Assembly (NCBI RefSeq): GCF_900078395.1 | Contig: NZ_FKLA01000009.1 | Location: 37,305 to 101,304 of the forward strand | Length of the DNA stretch: 64,000 nt | DNA from: Anaerotruncus rubiinfantis | GTDB taxonomy: Bacteria > Bacillota > Clostridia > Oscillospirales > Ruminococcaceae | Direction of reading: 5' to 3' | Part shown: one piece after another, positions 51,438 through 59,174 of the stretch | Numbering within the stretch: the first letter of the stretch is position 1 | Layout of the letters: each line of letters begins with the position of its first letter | Made by a program: the position numbers and the translations under genes | The notes under the pieces: generated by a model | What the model was told of the DNA's origin: nothing | Seen by the model: only the letters and a program-made list of their open reading frames with translations | Database searches by the model: none

Positions 51438-53519
51438 ATGGATCTGACGACACTGTTCGGTTCAAAAGTATTCGGCGACGCCGCCATGCGCAAATATCTG
51501 TCCCGTGAAGTTTATGAGAGCCTTAAGCGCACGCAGGAGGGCGGGCTGCCGCTTGACCCGGCCATTGCGGAAGCGGTGGCCGAAGGGATGAAAGACTGGG
51601 CCATTTCGCTCGGCGCGACCCATTACGCCCACTGGTTCCAGCCGCTCACCAACATCACCGCCGGCAAGCACGATTCTTTCATCGAACCGGCTGGCAACGG
51701 CGACATCGTGCTGGAATTCTCCCCAAAGGCGCTGGTCAAAGGGGAGCCGGACGCCTCCTCGTTCCCTTCCGGCGGGCTCCGCGCCACCTTTGAGGCGCGC
51801 GGCTACACCACCTGGGACCCCACTTCCCCCGCTTTTGTCAAGGACGGAACCCTCTACATACCAACCGCCTTCTGCGCCTACAACGGCGAAGCGCTCGATC
51901 AAAAGACCCCGCTTCTGCGCTCGATGCAGGCGGTGAACGATCAGGCGCTGCGGCTGCTGCGGCTGTTGGGCAATACGACCTCCAAGTGCGTGGTGCCGAC
52001 GGTCGGCGCGGAACAGGAATACTTCCTCATCGACCGCGGCCTTTACGAAAAACGGCTTGACCTCAAAATTTGCGGGCGCACACTGATCGGCGCGAAGCCG
52101 CCGAAGGGCCAGGAGCTTGACGACCACTACTGTGGGCGCATCCGGCTGCGGGTGGCGGACTATATGAAAGCGGTCGACGAGGAACTCTGGGCGCTCGGCA
52201 TCCCGAGCAAGACCAAGCATAACGAAGTCGCACCCGCCCAGCATGAGCTGGCCTCGGTTTTTGGATCGGCAAACATCACCTGCGACCACAACCAGCTCAC
52301 AATGGAAACGCTGCGGGTGGTCGCAAAACAGAAGGGTCTGGCCTGCCTGCTGCATGAAAAACCGTTCGCGGGCATCAACGGCTCCGGAAAGCACAACAAC
52401 TATTCCCTTTCGACCGACGACGGCCTGAATCTGCTTTCCCCCTCGAAGGATCCCGCCAAAAACCGCCGGTTCCTGCTGGTGCTCGCCGCCTTCCTCGAAG
52501 CGGTCGACGATTATGCGGATCTTCTGCGCGCATCCGCCGCCTGCGCCGGGAACGACCACCGTCTGGGCGGCTGCGAGGCGCCTCCCGCCATCATTTCGGT
52601 CTTCCTTGGCGAGAACCTTACCCAAGAGCTTGTCAGCGCTGCTGAGGGCCACAGCGCCCACGAGAACGAACGTCAGATGCTGCATACCGGCGTAGCCGCT
52701 TTGCCCGACTTCGTCAAGGATGACAGCGACCGCAACCGCACCTCTCCCTTTGCCTTTACCGGCAATAAATTTGAATTCCGCATGCTCGGTTCCTCCCAAT
52801 CGATCGCGCTGACCAACGTGGTGCTCAACACCGCTCTGGCCGACGTCTTTCAGAAGTTCTGCGACCGGCTCGAAAAGGCTCCCGACCGCGACAAAGAAAT
52901 CGGCGCGATCATTGCCGATGTGATGAACCGCCACGGCAGGATTATTTTCAACGGTAACAACTATTCCGAAGCTTGGGTGCAGGAAGCCAAACGCCGCGGC
53001 CTGCCGGTCCTGGATTCCTCGGTTGAGGCGTTCGACTGCCTCACCGCGCCGAAAAATATCGCCCTTTTCAAACGTCACTGCGTTTTTACCGAGCCCGAGT
53101 GCCTTTCCCGTGTGGAGATCCTACTCGAAAACTACAGCAAAGTCCTCGCCATCGAGTCAGCCACCATGATCGAAATGGTGCGCCGCCAGGTCTATCCGGC
53201 GGTTGTGCGCTATACCGGCGAGCTGGCCGAAACGCTCAACCGGATGCGTACCGCCGGTGCGCTCAGCGAATCGACGGTGCGGGTGCTGGGAACGCTCACC
53301 GCGCTGATCGACCAGATCGACAGTGAGCTGGACGCTCTGCGCGACGCGTTCGCGCGCAGCCAATCGATCGAGGACCTGCACGAGCACGCGGTATTCATGC
53401 GCGACACCGTCTGCGGCTGTATGGACAGCCTGCGCGCCGCCTGTGATGCGGCCGAGCACATCCTTGACTTTGAAAGCTGGCCGATCCCCACCTACACCGA
53501 CCTGCTCTTGCGGGTATAA
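51438..53519 (+). CDS. glnN: Glutamine synthetase type III
   Basis: Makes glutamine from glutamate, ammonium and ATP. The 693-residue length is that of the GSIII family (about 700), far above GSI. Signatures include AHWFQPLTNITAGKHDSFI (about 67-85), CVVPTVGAEQEYFLID (about 187-202), HNEVAPAQHELASVF (about 257-271), CLLHEKPFAGINGSGKHNNY (about 301-320) with the Gly-Ser-Gly-Lys-His ATP site, and RTSPFAFTGNKFEFRMLG (about 434-451). GGAGG precedes the ATG. Directly downstream of asnA, another ammonium-fixing enzyme. A terminator follows. Confidence 0.97.
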   Translation: MDLTTLFGSKVFGDAAMRKYLSREVYESLKRTQEGGLPLDPAIAEAVAEGMKDWAISLGATHYAHWFQPLTNITAGKHDSFIEPAGNGDIVLEFSPKALVKGEPDASSFPSGGLRATFEARGYTTWDPTSPAFVKDGTLYIPTAFCAYNGEALDQKTPLLRSMQAVNDQALRLLRLLGNTTSKCVVPTVGAEQEYFLIDRGLYEKRLDLKICGRTLIGAKPPKGQELDDHYCGRIRLRVADYMKAVDEELWALGIPSKTKHNEVAPAQHELASVFGSANITCDHNQLTMETLRVVAKQKGLACLLHEKPFAGINGSGKHNNYSLSTDDGLNLLSPSKDPAKNRRFLLVLAAFLEAVDDYADLLRASAACAGNDHRLGGCEAPPAIISVFLGENLTQELVSAAEGHSAHENERQMLHTGVAALPDFVKDDSDRNRTSPFAFTGNKFEFRMLGSSQSIALTNVVLNTALADVFQKFCDRLEKAPDRDKEIGAIIADVMNRHGRIIFNGNNYSEAWVQEAKRRGLPVLDSSVEAFDCLTAPKNIALFKRHCVFTEPECLSRVEILLENYSKVLAIESATMIEMVRRQVYPAVVRYTGELAETLNRMRTAGALSESTVRVLGTLTALIDQIDSELDALRDAFARSQSIEDLHEHAVFMRDTVCGCMDSLRAACDAAEHILDFESWPIPTYTDLLLRV

Positions 53520-53532
53520 AGCATTCCAGACA

Positions 53533-53568
53533 AAAAGAAGCGCTCACCGATGGGTGAGCGCTTCTTTT
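53533..53568. terminator. Bidirectional intrinsic terminator
   Basis: A 16-bp perfect stem, AAAAGAAGCGCTCACC with its complement, loop GATG, between glnN and the end of nrdG. Its right arm overlaps the last codons of nrdG. Confidence 0.9.
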
Positions 53569-54032
53569 AAATTGATCAGGCGTTGATTCCTGCTGCCTCG
53601 GAACTGCAGCGAAAGGTCGCGTTCGGCTTCCAGATAGGGGCCGTCCACAAGCAGATCGCAGAGCTGCAAAAGCCGCAAAATATCCGGCTCCTGCTCCGAT
53701 TTTTGCAATAATTGTTCAAAAGTATACCCAGAGTAAATTGTCAGGTTTTTTCCAAGCGCTTTGATCCGCTCACCGAGTTCACAGAGCGCCGCGGCCTGGC
53801 AAAACGGCTCTCCGCCGGAAAAGGTCACGCCGCTCATCAGCGGGTCAGCTTTCACCTGCCGCACGATCTCATCCATGTCAGCCAGATAGCCGCCGTCAAA
53901 ATCATGCGTCTGGGGATTGTGACAGCCTGGACAATGATGCGGGCACCCCTGTACGAACACGACATAGCGCATTCCCGGCCCATCCACAATCGAATCGGAG
54001 ATGCAACCGGAAATTCGCAGCGGGGTGCTCAT
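53544..54032 (-). CDS. nrdG: Anaerobic ribonucleotide reductase activating protein
   Basis: A 162-residue radical SAM enzyme that installs the glycyl radical on class III ribonucleotide reductase. The cluster motif CPHHCPGC (C-x3-C-x2-C, about residues 29-36) follows FVQG; NPQTHDFDGG and GVTFSGGEPF (SAM-binding GGE, about 72-77) are standard. The start overlaps the upstream small gene by four bases (ATGA on the - strand). The C-terminus runs into the terminator shared with glnN. Partner of NrdD at 54880-57168 and of the small protein just upstream. Confidence 0.96.
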   Translation of the reverse strand: MSTPLRISGCISDSIVDGPGMRYVVFVQGCPHHCPGCHNPQTHDFDGGYLADMDEIVRQVKADPLMSGVTFSGGEPFCQAAALCELGERIKALGKNLTIYSGYTFEQLLQKSEQEPDILRLLQLCDLLVDGPYLEAERDLSLQFRGSRNQRLINLKEALTHR

Positions 54033-54208
54033 AACTTCACTTCGCGGACAACAGTGTGCTTGACCCGCTCGCTTTCCTCTGCGCGTTTCGCATCATTGAA
54101 GCGGTCGAGCGTGCCCACCAGGTAACCGGTGATACGCCGAATGCGTTCAAAGCCGACGCCCGCGCCGATCATCTCCGGTTCATTCTGTACAGTCTGTGTA
54201 TTTTGCAT
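54029..54208 (-). CDS. Small protein carrying the NrdD glycyl-radical motif
   Basis: An ATG at 54208 after AGGAGGG opens 59 codons ending four bases into nrdG. The product contains GFERIRRITGYLVGTLDRFN and then AKRAEESERVKH, which match the C-terminal end of many Firmicutes NrdD proteins, where the Gly of R-x-x-G-Y is the radical site. The large NrdD of this operon ends without this segment. It could be a separate radical-bearing subunit, comparable to autonomous glycyl-radical cofactors such as YfiD, or a spare part that replaces damaged C-termini. The tight coupling to nrdG, its would-be activase, supports function. Confidence 0.8.
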   Translation of the reverse strand: MQNTQTVQNEPEMIGAGVGFERIRRITGYLVGTLDRFNDAKRAEESERVKHTVVREVKL

Positions 54209-54260
54209 ATGAATTCCCTCCTGTATGTTATTTCATACGTAAATCATCTGTGTGTCATGC

Positions 54261-54464
54261 CTTTGCGCGTTCCGCCGCGCACCACAGGTCTTTGCGCGTT
54301 CCGCCGCGCACCACGGGTCTTTGCGCGTTCCGCCGCGCACCACGGGTCTTTTGCGCGTTCCGCCGCGCACCACGGGTCTTTGCGCGTTCCGCCGCGCACC
54401 ACAGGTCTTTGCGCGTTCTGCCGCGCACCACGGGTCTTTGCGCGTTCCGCCGCGCACCACGGGT
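54261..54464. repeat. Tandem array of seven 29-base units
   Basis: Units of CTTTGCGCGTTCCGCCGCGC followed by ACCAC[A/G]GGT start at 54261, 54290, 54319, 54348, 54378, 54407 and 54436. All are 29 bases except the fourth (30, one extra T). Differences are few: ACAGGT in units 1 and 5, TTCTG in unit 6. There are no spacers. The unit equals the motif found once just outside hairpin 1 in class A copies A3 and A5, so the array is an expansion of that element's end. Confidence 0.92.
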
Positions 54465-54606
54465 ACCTTTTCGAACGAACGAAAAGGTACCAAAAGTTCG
54501 CGCAAGGGGCTAGCCGCCCCTTCCGAAACCCCGCGGACGCCTTGCCAAAACCTGCGCCACAAACGCCCCCAACAAACGGTCAGCTCAAGGCTGAAGCCGG
54601 CGTTAT
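54436..54606 (+). repeat. Class A intergenic multi-hairpin element, copy A4
   Basis: Hairpin 1: GGTACCTTTTCG (54462-54473) with CGAAAAGGTACC (54480-54491), 12 bp, loop AACGAA. Hairpin 2: AAGGGGC/GCCCCTT near 54502-54522. The linker GACGCCTTGCCA and tail GGTCAGCTCAAGGCTGAA (54578-54595) follow. The last unit of the tandem array is its left end. It lies between nrdD and the small radical-motif gene, opposite to their direction. Confidence 0.88.
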
Positions 54607-54728
54607 CTGCTCCCCGCACCGCTTAGATATCAAGTTCGGGCGGGAGAGAATGGATTCGCCATGGACCGTCCGTTTTCCGCGCCCACCGCGATTCGGATTT
54701 CAATTCGTGCGAAGCACACCTTATCCCA

Positions 54729-54835
54729 AATCCGCCGCTGAAAGCGGCGGGCCGTCGCAGACGGCACCCAGCGGGGGTCCCGCAGGGGGTATGCAACCCC
54801 CTGCGAGCGGCCGTCGCGCCTTTGGCGCGCTCCGG
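54729..54835 (+). repeat. Class C intergenic multi-hairpin element, copy C1
   Basis: Stems in order: CCGCCGC/GCGGCGG; CCGTC (54752-54756) with GACGG (54760-54764) around GCA; CGCAGGGGG (54781-54789) with CCCCCTGCG (54797-54805); CGCGCC/GGCGCG around TTT (about 54814-54829). Copy C2 at 61830-61936 has the same order and linkers with changed but still paired arms. A short hairpin repeat (54832-54880) then runs up to the nrdD stop. The stretch 54607-54728 holds nothing I recognise. Confidence 0.8.
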
Positions 54836-54879
54836 AAAATGCCGCGCGATGCATTCGCGCGTTTTTTCCGGGCAGGCCG

Positions 54880-57168
54880 CTATTTGCCGTACCCTTCATA
54901 GCCGCGAAAATCCCGACCGGCGCCGACATAGCAGCCGAGCTCCTTGAGCTTCGCGACGCTCACCGCTTCGCCCTCATGGCGGCCACAGCGCGGACAGACG
55001 TCGTCGATGATGCCGGTGTAACCGCAGACTGGGTCGCGGTCGACCGGATGGTTGATCGACCCGTAGCCGATGCCGCATTCCTTCATGTAGCGGACCACCT
55101 GTTCGAACGCGTCGAGGTTCTTGAGCGGGTCGCCGTCCAGCTCGATGTAGGAGATATGCCCCGCGTTGGTCAGCGCATGATACGGCGCTTCCAGACGGAT
55201 CTTCTCGCTGGCGGAGATGTTGAAGTAGACCGGGATGTGGAACGAGTTGGTGTAAAAGTCGTGGTCGGTCACCCCTTCGATCGAGCCATAGAGCTCGCGG
55301 TCCATCCGCACAAAACGTCCGGAAAGGCCTTCCGCCGGAGTGGCGAGCAGGGTATAATTGAACCCGGTGGCGCGGGTCGCCTCATCCATGCGTTTACGCA
55401 TATGACCAACAATCTCAAGTCCCAGATTCTGGGCATATTCGCTTTCGCCGTGGTGCTGCCCAATCAGCGCCTTGAGCGTCTCCGCCAGGCCGATGAAGCC
55501 CATCGAGAGGGTGCCGTGCTTGAGCACCTCGCCCACCTCGTCGTCCGGGCCGAGCTTGTCCGAATCAAGCCAGATACCCTGTCCCATCAGGAACGGGTAG
55601 TTACGGACCTTCTTTTTTGCCTGGATCTTGTAGCGCTCCATCAGCTGCTCGATGACAATATCAATCTTACGGTCGAGCTCTTCGAAGAAGAAGTCGATGT
55701 CGCCTTTCGAACGGATCGCGATGCGCGGGAGGTTCACCGAGGTGAAGCTGAGGTTCCCGCGCCCGTTGACAATTTCACGGGTCTTATCGTAGTAGTTGCC
55801 GATCACGCGGGTGCGGCATCCCATATAAGCAATTTCGGTTTCCGGGCGGCCGGGCCGGTAATACTGCAGGTTATACGGCGCGTCGAGGAAGGAGAAGTTC
55901 GGGAACAGCCGTTTGGCGGAAACCCGGCAGGCCAGCTTAAAGAGGTCGTAATTCGGTTCGCCGGGGTTAAAGTTAATGCCTTCCTTCACCTTGAAGATGT
56001 GGATCGGGAAGATGGCGGTTTCGCCGTTTCCAAGCCCCGCCTCGGTCGCAAGCAGCACCTTTTCAGTGACCATGCGTCCCTCTGGAGAGGTGTCGGTGCC
56101 GTAGTTGATCGAGGAGAACGGGATCTGCGCGCCGGCGCGGGAATGCATCGTATTGAGATTGTGGACCAGCGCCTCCATTGCCTGGTAGGTAGCGCGGTCT
56201 GTCTCTTTGAACGCCTCTCTGAGCGCAAACCGCTGGATCTTCTGTGCTGTCTGTTCATCCACCAGCGCGCAGAGCAGCGGCAGTTCAAAGCCGCGGTAGC
56301 CGTTGTCGTCCGCAAGCACCGGCTCCACGCCCTGCGCCTCTTTCACCTGCGCGGCAATTTCCTTCGCGCGCTCATCGGCGTTTTCGAGGTCCGCGAACAA
56401 ACTGAGCGCCTTTGCAATGTTGCGCAGGTAGCTCTTGCGGTAGGTCTTGGCCACGCCCGCGGCCATGCCGTAATCAAAATTCGGGATGCTCTGGCCGCCG
56501 TGCTGGTCGTTCTGGTTCGACTGGATCGCGATGCAGGCAAGCGCGGCGTAGCTGGCGATATCGTTCGGCTCGCGCAAAAAGCCATGGCCTGTGCAGAAAC
56601 CGTGCTGAAAGAGCTTCTCGATATCGATCTGGCAGCAGGTAGTGGTCAGCGTCAGAAAGTCGAGGTCGTGGATATGAATATCTCCCGCGAGATGTGCCTT
56701 GGAGTGCACCGGGTTCAGGACAAACATATGGTAGAACTGCTTGGCGCCCTCAGAACCGTACTTGAGCATGGTGCCCATCGCGGTGTCGCCGTCGATGTTG
56801 GCGTTCTCGCGCTTGATGTCGTTCTCGTTGGCGGATTTGTAGGTGAGGTCCTCATAGGTTTTCATGAGGCGGGTGTTCATATCACGCACTTTTGTCCGCT
56901 GCGCGCGGTAGAGGATGAACTCCTTTGCCGTACGGGCGTGCCCGCTCTCAACCAGGACATGCTCCACCGCGTCCTGGATCTCCTCAACCGAAGGCGTTTC
57001 ATTGTGGCAGGTATTCTCCAGATAATCGGCCACCTGCTGCGCCAGGTTCTGCGCCATTTCATAATCGCTGCCGCCGAGCGCCTGCGCGGCTTTGAAGATT
57101 GCGTTTGCAATCTTGTCGATATCGAAAAGCACGCACCGCCCGTCGCGTTTCACAATGGTATTGATCAT
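54880..57168 (-). CDS. nrdD: Anaerobic (class III) ribonucleoside-triphosphate reductase, large subunit
   Basis: Reduces ribonucleotides to deoxyribonucleotides without oxygen. The 762-residue product has an N-terminal ATP-cone (MINTIVKRDGRCVLFDIDKI, about 1-95, allosteric) and the barrel with GGQSIPNFDYGMA (about 230), MHSRAGAQIPFSSINYGTDT (about 355) and a C-terminal zinc site (DPVCGYTGI...DVCPRCG). After it comes KLKELGCYVGAG and DFRGYEGYGK, which does not match the usual glycyl-radical pattern. The canonical motif is in the small gene at 54029-54208. The start at 57168 follows GGAGGGG; earlier ATGs lack a site. An NrdR-type box and a strong promoter precede it. Confidence 0.94.
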   Translation of the reverse strand: MINTIVKRDGRCVLFDIDKIANAIFKAAQALGGSDYEMAQNLAQQVADYLENTCHNETPSVEEIQDAVEHVLVESGHARTAKEFILYRAQRTKVRDMNTRLMKTYEDLTYKSANENDIKRENANIDGDTAMGTMLKYGSEGAKQFYHMFVLNPVHSKAHLAGDIHIHDLDFLTLTTTCCQIDIEKLFQHGFCTGHGFLREPNDIASYAALACIAIQSNQNDQHGGQSIPNFDYGMAAGVAKTYRKSYLRNIAKALSLFADLENADERAKEIAAQVKEAQGVEPVLADDNGYRGFELPLLCALVDEQTAQKIQRFALREAFKETDRATYQAMEALVHNLNTMHSRAGAQIPFSSINYGTDTSPEGRMVTEKVLLATEAGLGNGETAIFPIHIFKVKEGINFNPGEPNYDLFKLACRVSAKRLFPNFSFLDAPYNLQYYRPGRPETEIAYMGCRTRVIGNYYDKTREIVNGRGNLSFTSVNLPRIAIRSKGDIDFFFEELDRKIDIVIEQLMERYKIQAKKKVRNYPFLMGQGIWLDSDKLGPDDEVGEVLKHGTLSMGFIGLAETLKALIGQHHGESEYAQNLGLEIVGHMRKRMDEATRATGFNYTLLATPAEGLSGRFVRMDRELYGSIEGVTDHDFYTNSFHIPVYFNISASEKIRLEAPYHALTNAGHISYIELDGDPLKNLDAFEQVVRYMKECGIGYGSINHPVDRDPVCGYTGIIDDVCPRCGRHEGEAVSVAKLKELGCYVGAGRDFRGYEGYGK

Positions 57169-57263
57169 TTTGTCCCCTCCGTCAAAATCATTCAGCTCTA
57201 TATTTTGTATTTTAAAACAAAAAACTATACAATATCTAGTCGCGCATTCATTGCGCAAGTATC

Positions 57264-57292
57264 ATTTTAATGCAAAACGAGTTTTCTGTCAA
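57264..57292 (-). promoter_or_regulatory. Promoter for nrdD
   Basis: On the - strand a perfect TTGACA (57287-57292), a 17-base spacer and TAAAAT (57264-57269), about 90 bases before the start codon. Confidence 0.8.
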
Positions 57293-57332
57293 TGCGTAAA
57301 AGCACATTTTTTGGGGGCTATTTTTGTAGAAT

Positions 57333-57348
57333 GCACTATATATTGTGG
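57333..57348. promoter_or_regulatory. NrdR box upstream of nrdD
   Basis: GCACTATATATTGTGG closely follows the NrdR consensus ACACWATATATWGTGT. A weaker AT-rich palindrome (ACTA...TAGT, about 57225-57240) lies downstream of the promoter and could be a second site. NrdR represses ribonucleotide reductase genes when deoxyadenylates are abundant. Confidence 0.65.
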
Positions 57349-57418
57349 AATTTTTCTCCAAAAAACCGCTCCCACCGCATTACACCGGCCTTTCCGGGAT
57401 CTTTTGGCGCGTGAAGAA

Positions 57419-57483
57419 TTCACATTTGATGCGTTGCATTCCCACGGCGCTTCTGCTAAACTTGCTTATAGATCAAATGTGAA
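57419..57483. promoter_or_regulatory. 12-bp inverted repeat flanking the solute-binding protein promoter
   Basis: TTCACATTTGAT (57419-57430) and ATCAAATGTGAA (57472-57483) are perfect complements 41 bases apart. Between them lie TTGCAT (57434-57439), a 17-base spacer and TAAACT (57457-57462). The right arm is 12 bases before the ATG at 57495 and contains AATGTGAAGG, which includes the ribosome site. Confidence 0.65.
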
Positions 57484-57494
57484 GGTGTCTGCAT

Positions 57495-59132
57495 ATGACA
57501 AAAAACCGACTGCTTGCCTTGCTGCTTGCGGCAGTGTTCCTGTTTGCTTTTTCCGGCTGCGGGGACAAAACCGCCGGCCAAATCTTCAAATACGATATCC
57601 CATCGGGCGTGCACAATCTCGACCCGCAGTTCGCCACCGATTCCACCGCTCGCATGATCATACAAAACACCTTCGAAGGGCTCTTCCGGCAGCTTCCTTC
57701 GGGGGAAATCGAGCCATGCCTTGCCGAAAGCTATGAGGTTTCCGCGGACGGGCTCACCTACACCTTTCACCTGCGCCGCGACGCCGCCTGGGGCAATGCG
57801 AAGCTGCCGCGGGCGGTTCGCGAAGCCTACAATGGGACGCCCGTGACCGCCCACGATTTTGTCTTCGCGCTTTCCCGGATGTTCAATCCCACCGCGCCCA
57901 GCCCGTTTGCCGGCTCTTTTTCCAGCATCAAAAACGCCGAGCTCATCCGGCGCGGCGCGGCGCCAATGGATTCGCTCGGCGTGCGCGCGACCGACGATTA
58001 TACGCTCGAAATCACCCTCATCCGGCAGGACAGCCTTTTGCCGGAGCTGCTCGCCGCGAGTTATGCAATGCCCTGTAACGAGGATTTCTTCCGCTCGACA
58101 AAGGCCCGGTATGGACTTGACCTGAAGAGCCTGCTTTTTAACGGTCCGTTTGGCGTGACCTCCTGGGATAACGAATCGGCCGTCACGCTGCGCCAGAATG
58201 CTTTTTACAGTTCGCCCGACCCGGTAATTGCAGGGGGCGTAAACCTCTATATCCAGCCGGGATCCCCTGAAGCGCCCGCAGACCCGGTCGGACGTTTCCT
58301 TGCCGATTCCACTGACGCCTGCAAAGTCAATTACGGTGCCCTTCCGGCGGTGCTCGGCGCGGACGGGGCCTATGAATCCTTTGAAGATGTTGTGTGGGTG
58401 CTCGCCTTCAACTGCCGTGACGAAGCGCTTGCAAACGCGGAAATCCGCCGCGCGCTGGCTTACGCCATCGACCGCAAATTGTTTGACCAGTACCTGCCGG
58501 AAAACCTTCGGGTCAGCGAAATGCTGGTGCCGCCCGCGGTTTCTCTGCTTGGGGAATCCTTCCGCACCTTTGCCGGGGAGAATAGCGAGCTGCTCTACAG
58601 CCCGCATCTTGCCAAACAGAATTTTGCCTCCGGTCTGGAGGATCTGGGGCTCGAAAAGATCCCGCTTTCTGAAATCCTGGTGCCGGATACCTATAACCTC
58701 CCGCTGCTCACCGGCTTTGTCCAGCAGGGCTGGCAGAAAAACCTGGCGGTCTACACCGGGCTTGTCAAGCTTTCAGAAGCTGAGCTGCTCGCGCGGGTGG
58801 CTTCGGGCAATTATTCGGCGGCCATCCTGCCGCTTTCAGCCTCCTATTCTTCGCCTGGGGCTGTGCTCGCGGACTTTTCCTCCGCATCCACACAAAACCT
58901 CACCGGCTACGGAAACGCGGACTTTGACACGCTGCTCGCCGCAACGGCTTCTCTTTCGGGGCAGGAAGCTTACGAAGTCTACGCGCAGGCCGAGGAGATG
59001 CTGCTTTACGATGCGCCGGTCATTCCGCTTTTTTTCGAGACTTCCTACTACGCGATGGGGCCGGACGTTTCCGGCATTGAATTTTCACCGTTCCTGTCGG
59101 GCGTATACTTCAAATATGCCCGCAAAAAGTAA
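57495..59132 (+). CDS. Peptide-type ABC transporter substrate-binding lipoprotein
   Basis: A 545-residue family 5 (OppA/DppA-like) solute-binding protein. The signal peptide ends in the lipobox FAFSGC (Cys about residue 18). Family motifs include HNLDPQFATDSTARMIIQNT (about 38-57), LAESYEVSADGLTYTFHLR (about 76-94) and EIRRALAYAIDRK (about 316-328). No permease or ATPase genes follow. It could serve the transporter whose ATPases open this window, about 56 kb away, but nothing shows this. The promoter sits inside a long inverted repeat. The ATG has GAAGG upstream. Confidence 0.9.
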   Translation: MTKNRLLALLLAAVFLFAFSGCGDKTAGQIFKYDIPSGVHNLDPQFATDSTARMIIQNTFEGLFRQLPSGEIEPCLAESYEVSADGLTYTFHLRRDAAWGNAKLPRAVREAYNGTPVTAHDFVFALSRMFNPTAPSPFAGSFSSIKNAELIRRGAAPMDSLGVRATDDYTLEITLIRQDSLLPELLAASYAMPCNEDFFRSTKARYGLDLKSLLFNGPFGVTSWDNESAVTLRQNAFYSSPDPVIAGGVNLYIQPGSPEAPADPVGRFLADSTDACKVNYGALPAVLGADGAYESFEDVVWVLAFNCRDEALANAEIRRALAYAIDRKLFDQYLPENLRVSEMLVPPAVSLLGESFRTFAGENSELLYSPHLAKQNFASGLEDLGLEKIPLSEILVPDTYNLPLLTGFVQQGWQKNLAVYTGLVKLSEAELLARVASGNYSAAILPLSASYSSPGAVLADFSSASTQNLTGYGNADFDTLLAATASLSGQEAYEVYAQAEEMLLYDAPVIPLFFETSYYAMGPDVSGIEFSPFLSGVYFKYARKK

Positions 59133-59139
59133 GCAATGC

Positions 59140-59168
59140 TTGACATTCCCATAAAACTGTGATAAAAT
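59140..59168 (+). promoter_or_regulatory. Promoter for the ABC-F gene leader
   Basis: A perfect TTGACA (59140-59145), a 17-base spacer and TAAAAT (59163-59168), seven bases after the preceding stop codon and about 230 bases before the ABC-F start. Confidence 0.85.
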
Positions 59169-59174
59169 CCATAC

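Noticed and set aside
54261-54464. CRISPR array
   Set aside because: The 29-base units are directly adjacent with no spacers, and no cas genes are in the window; it is a tandem repeat derived from a class A element.
54976-57270. A 764-codon open frame on the + strand opposite nrdD
   Set aside because: It is a GC-driven shadow of nrdD, which has all expected motifs; the antisense product has no recognisable domain and no ribosome site.
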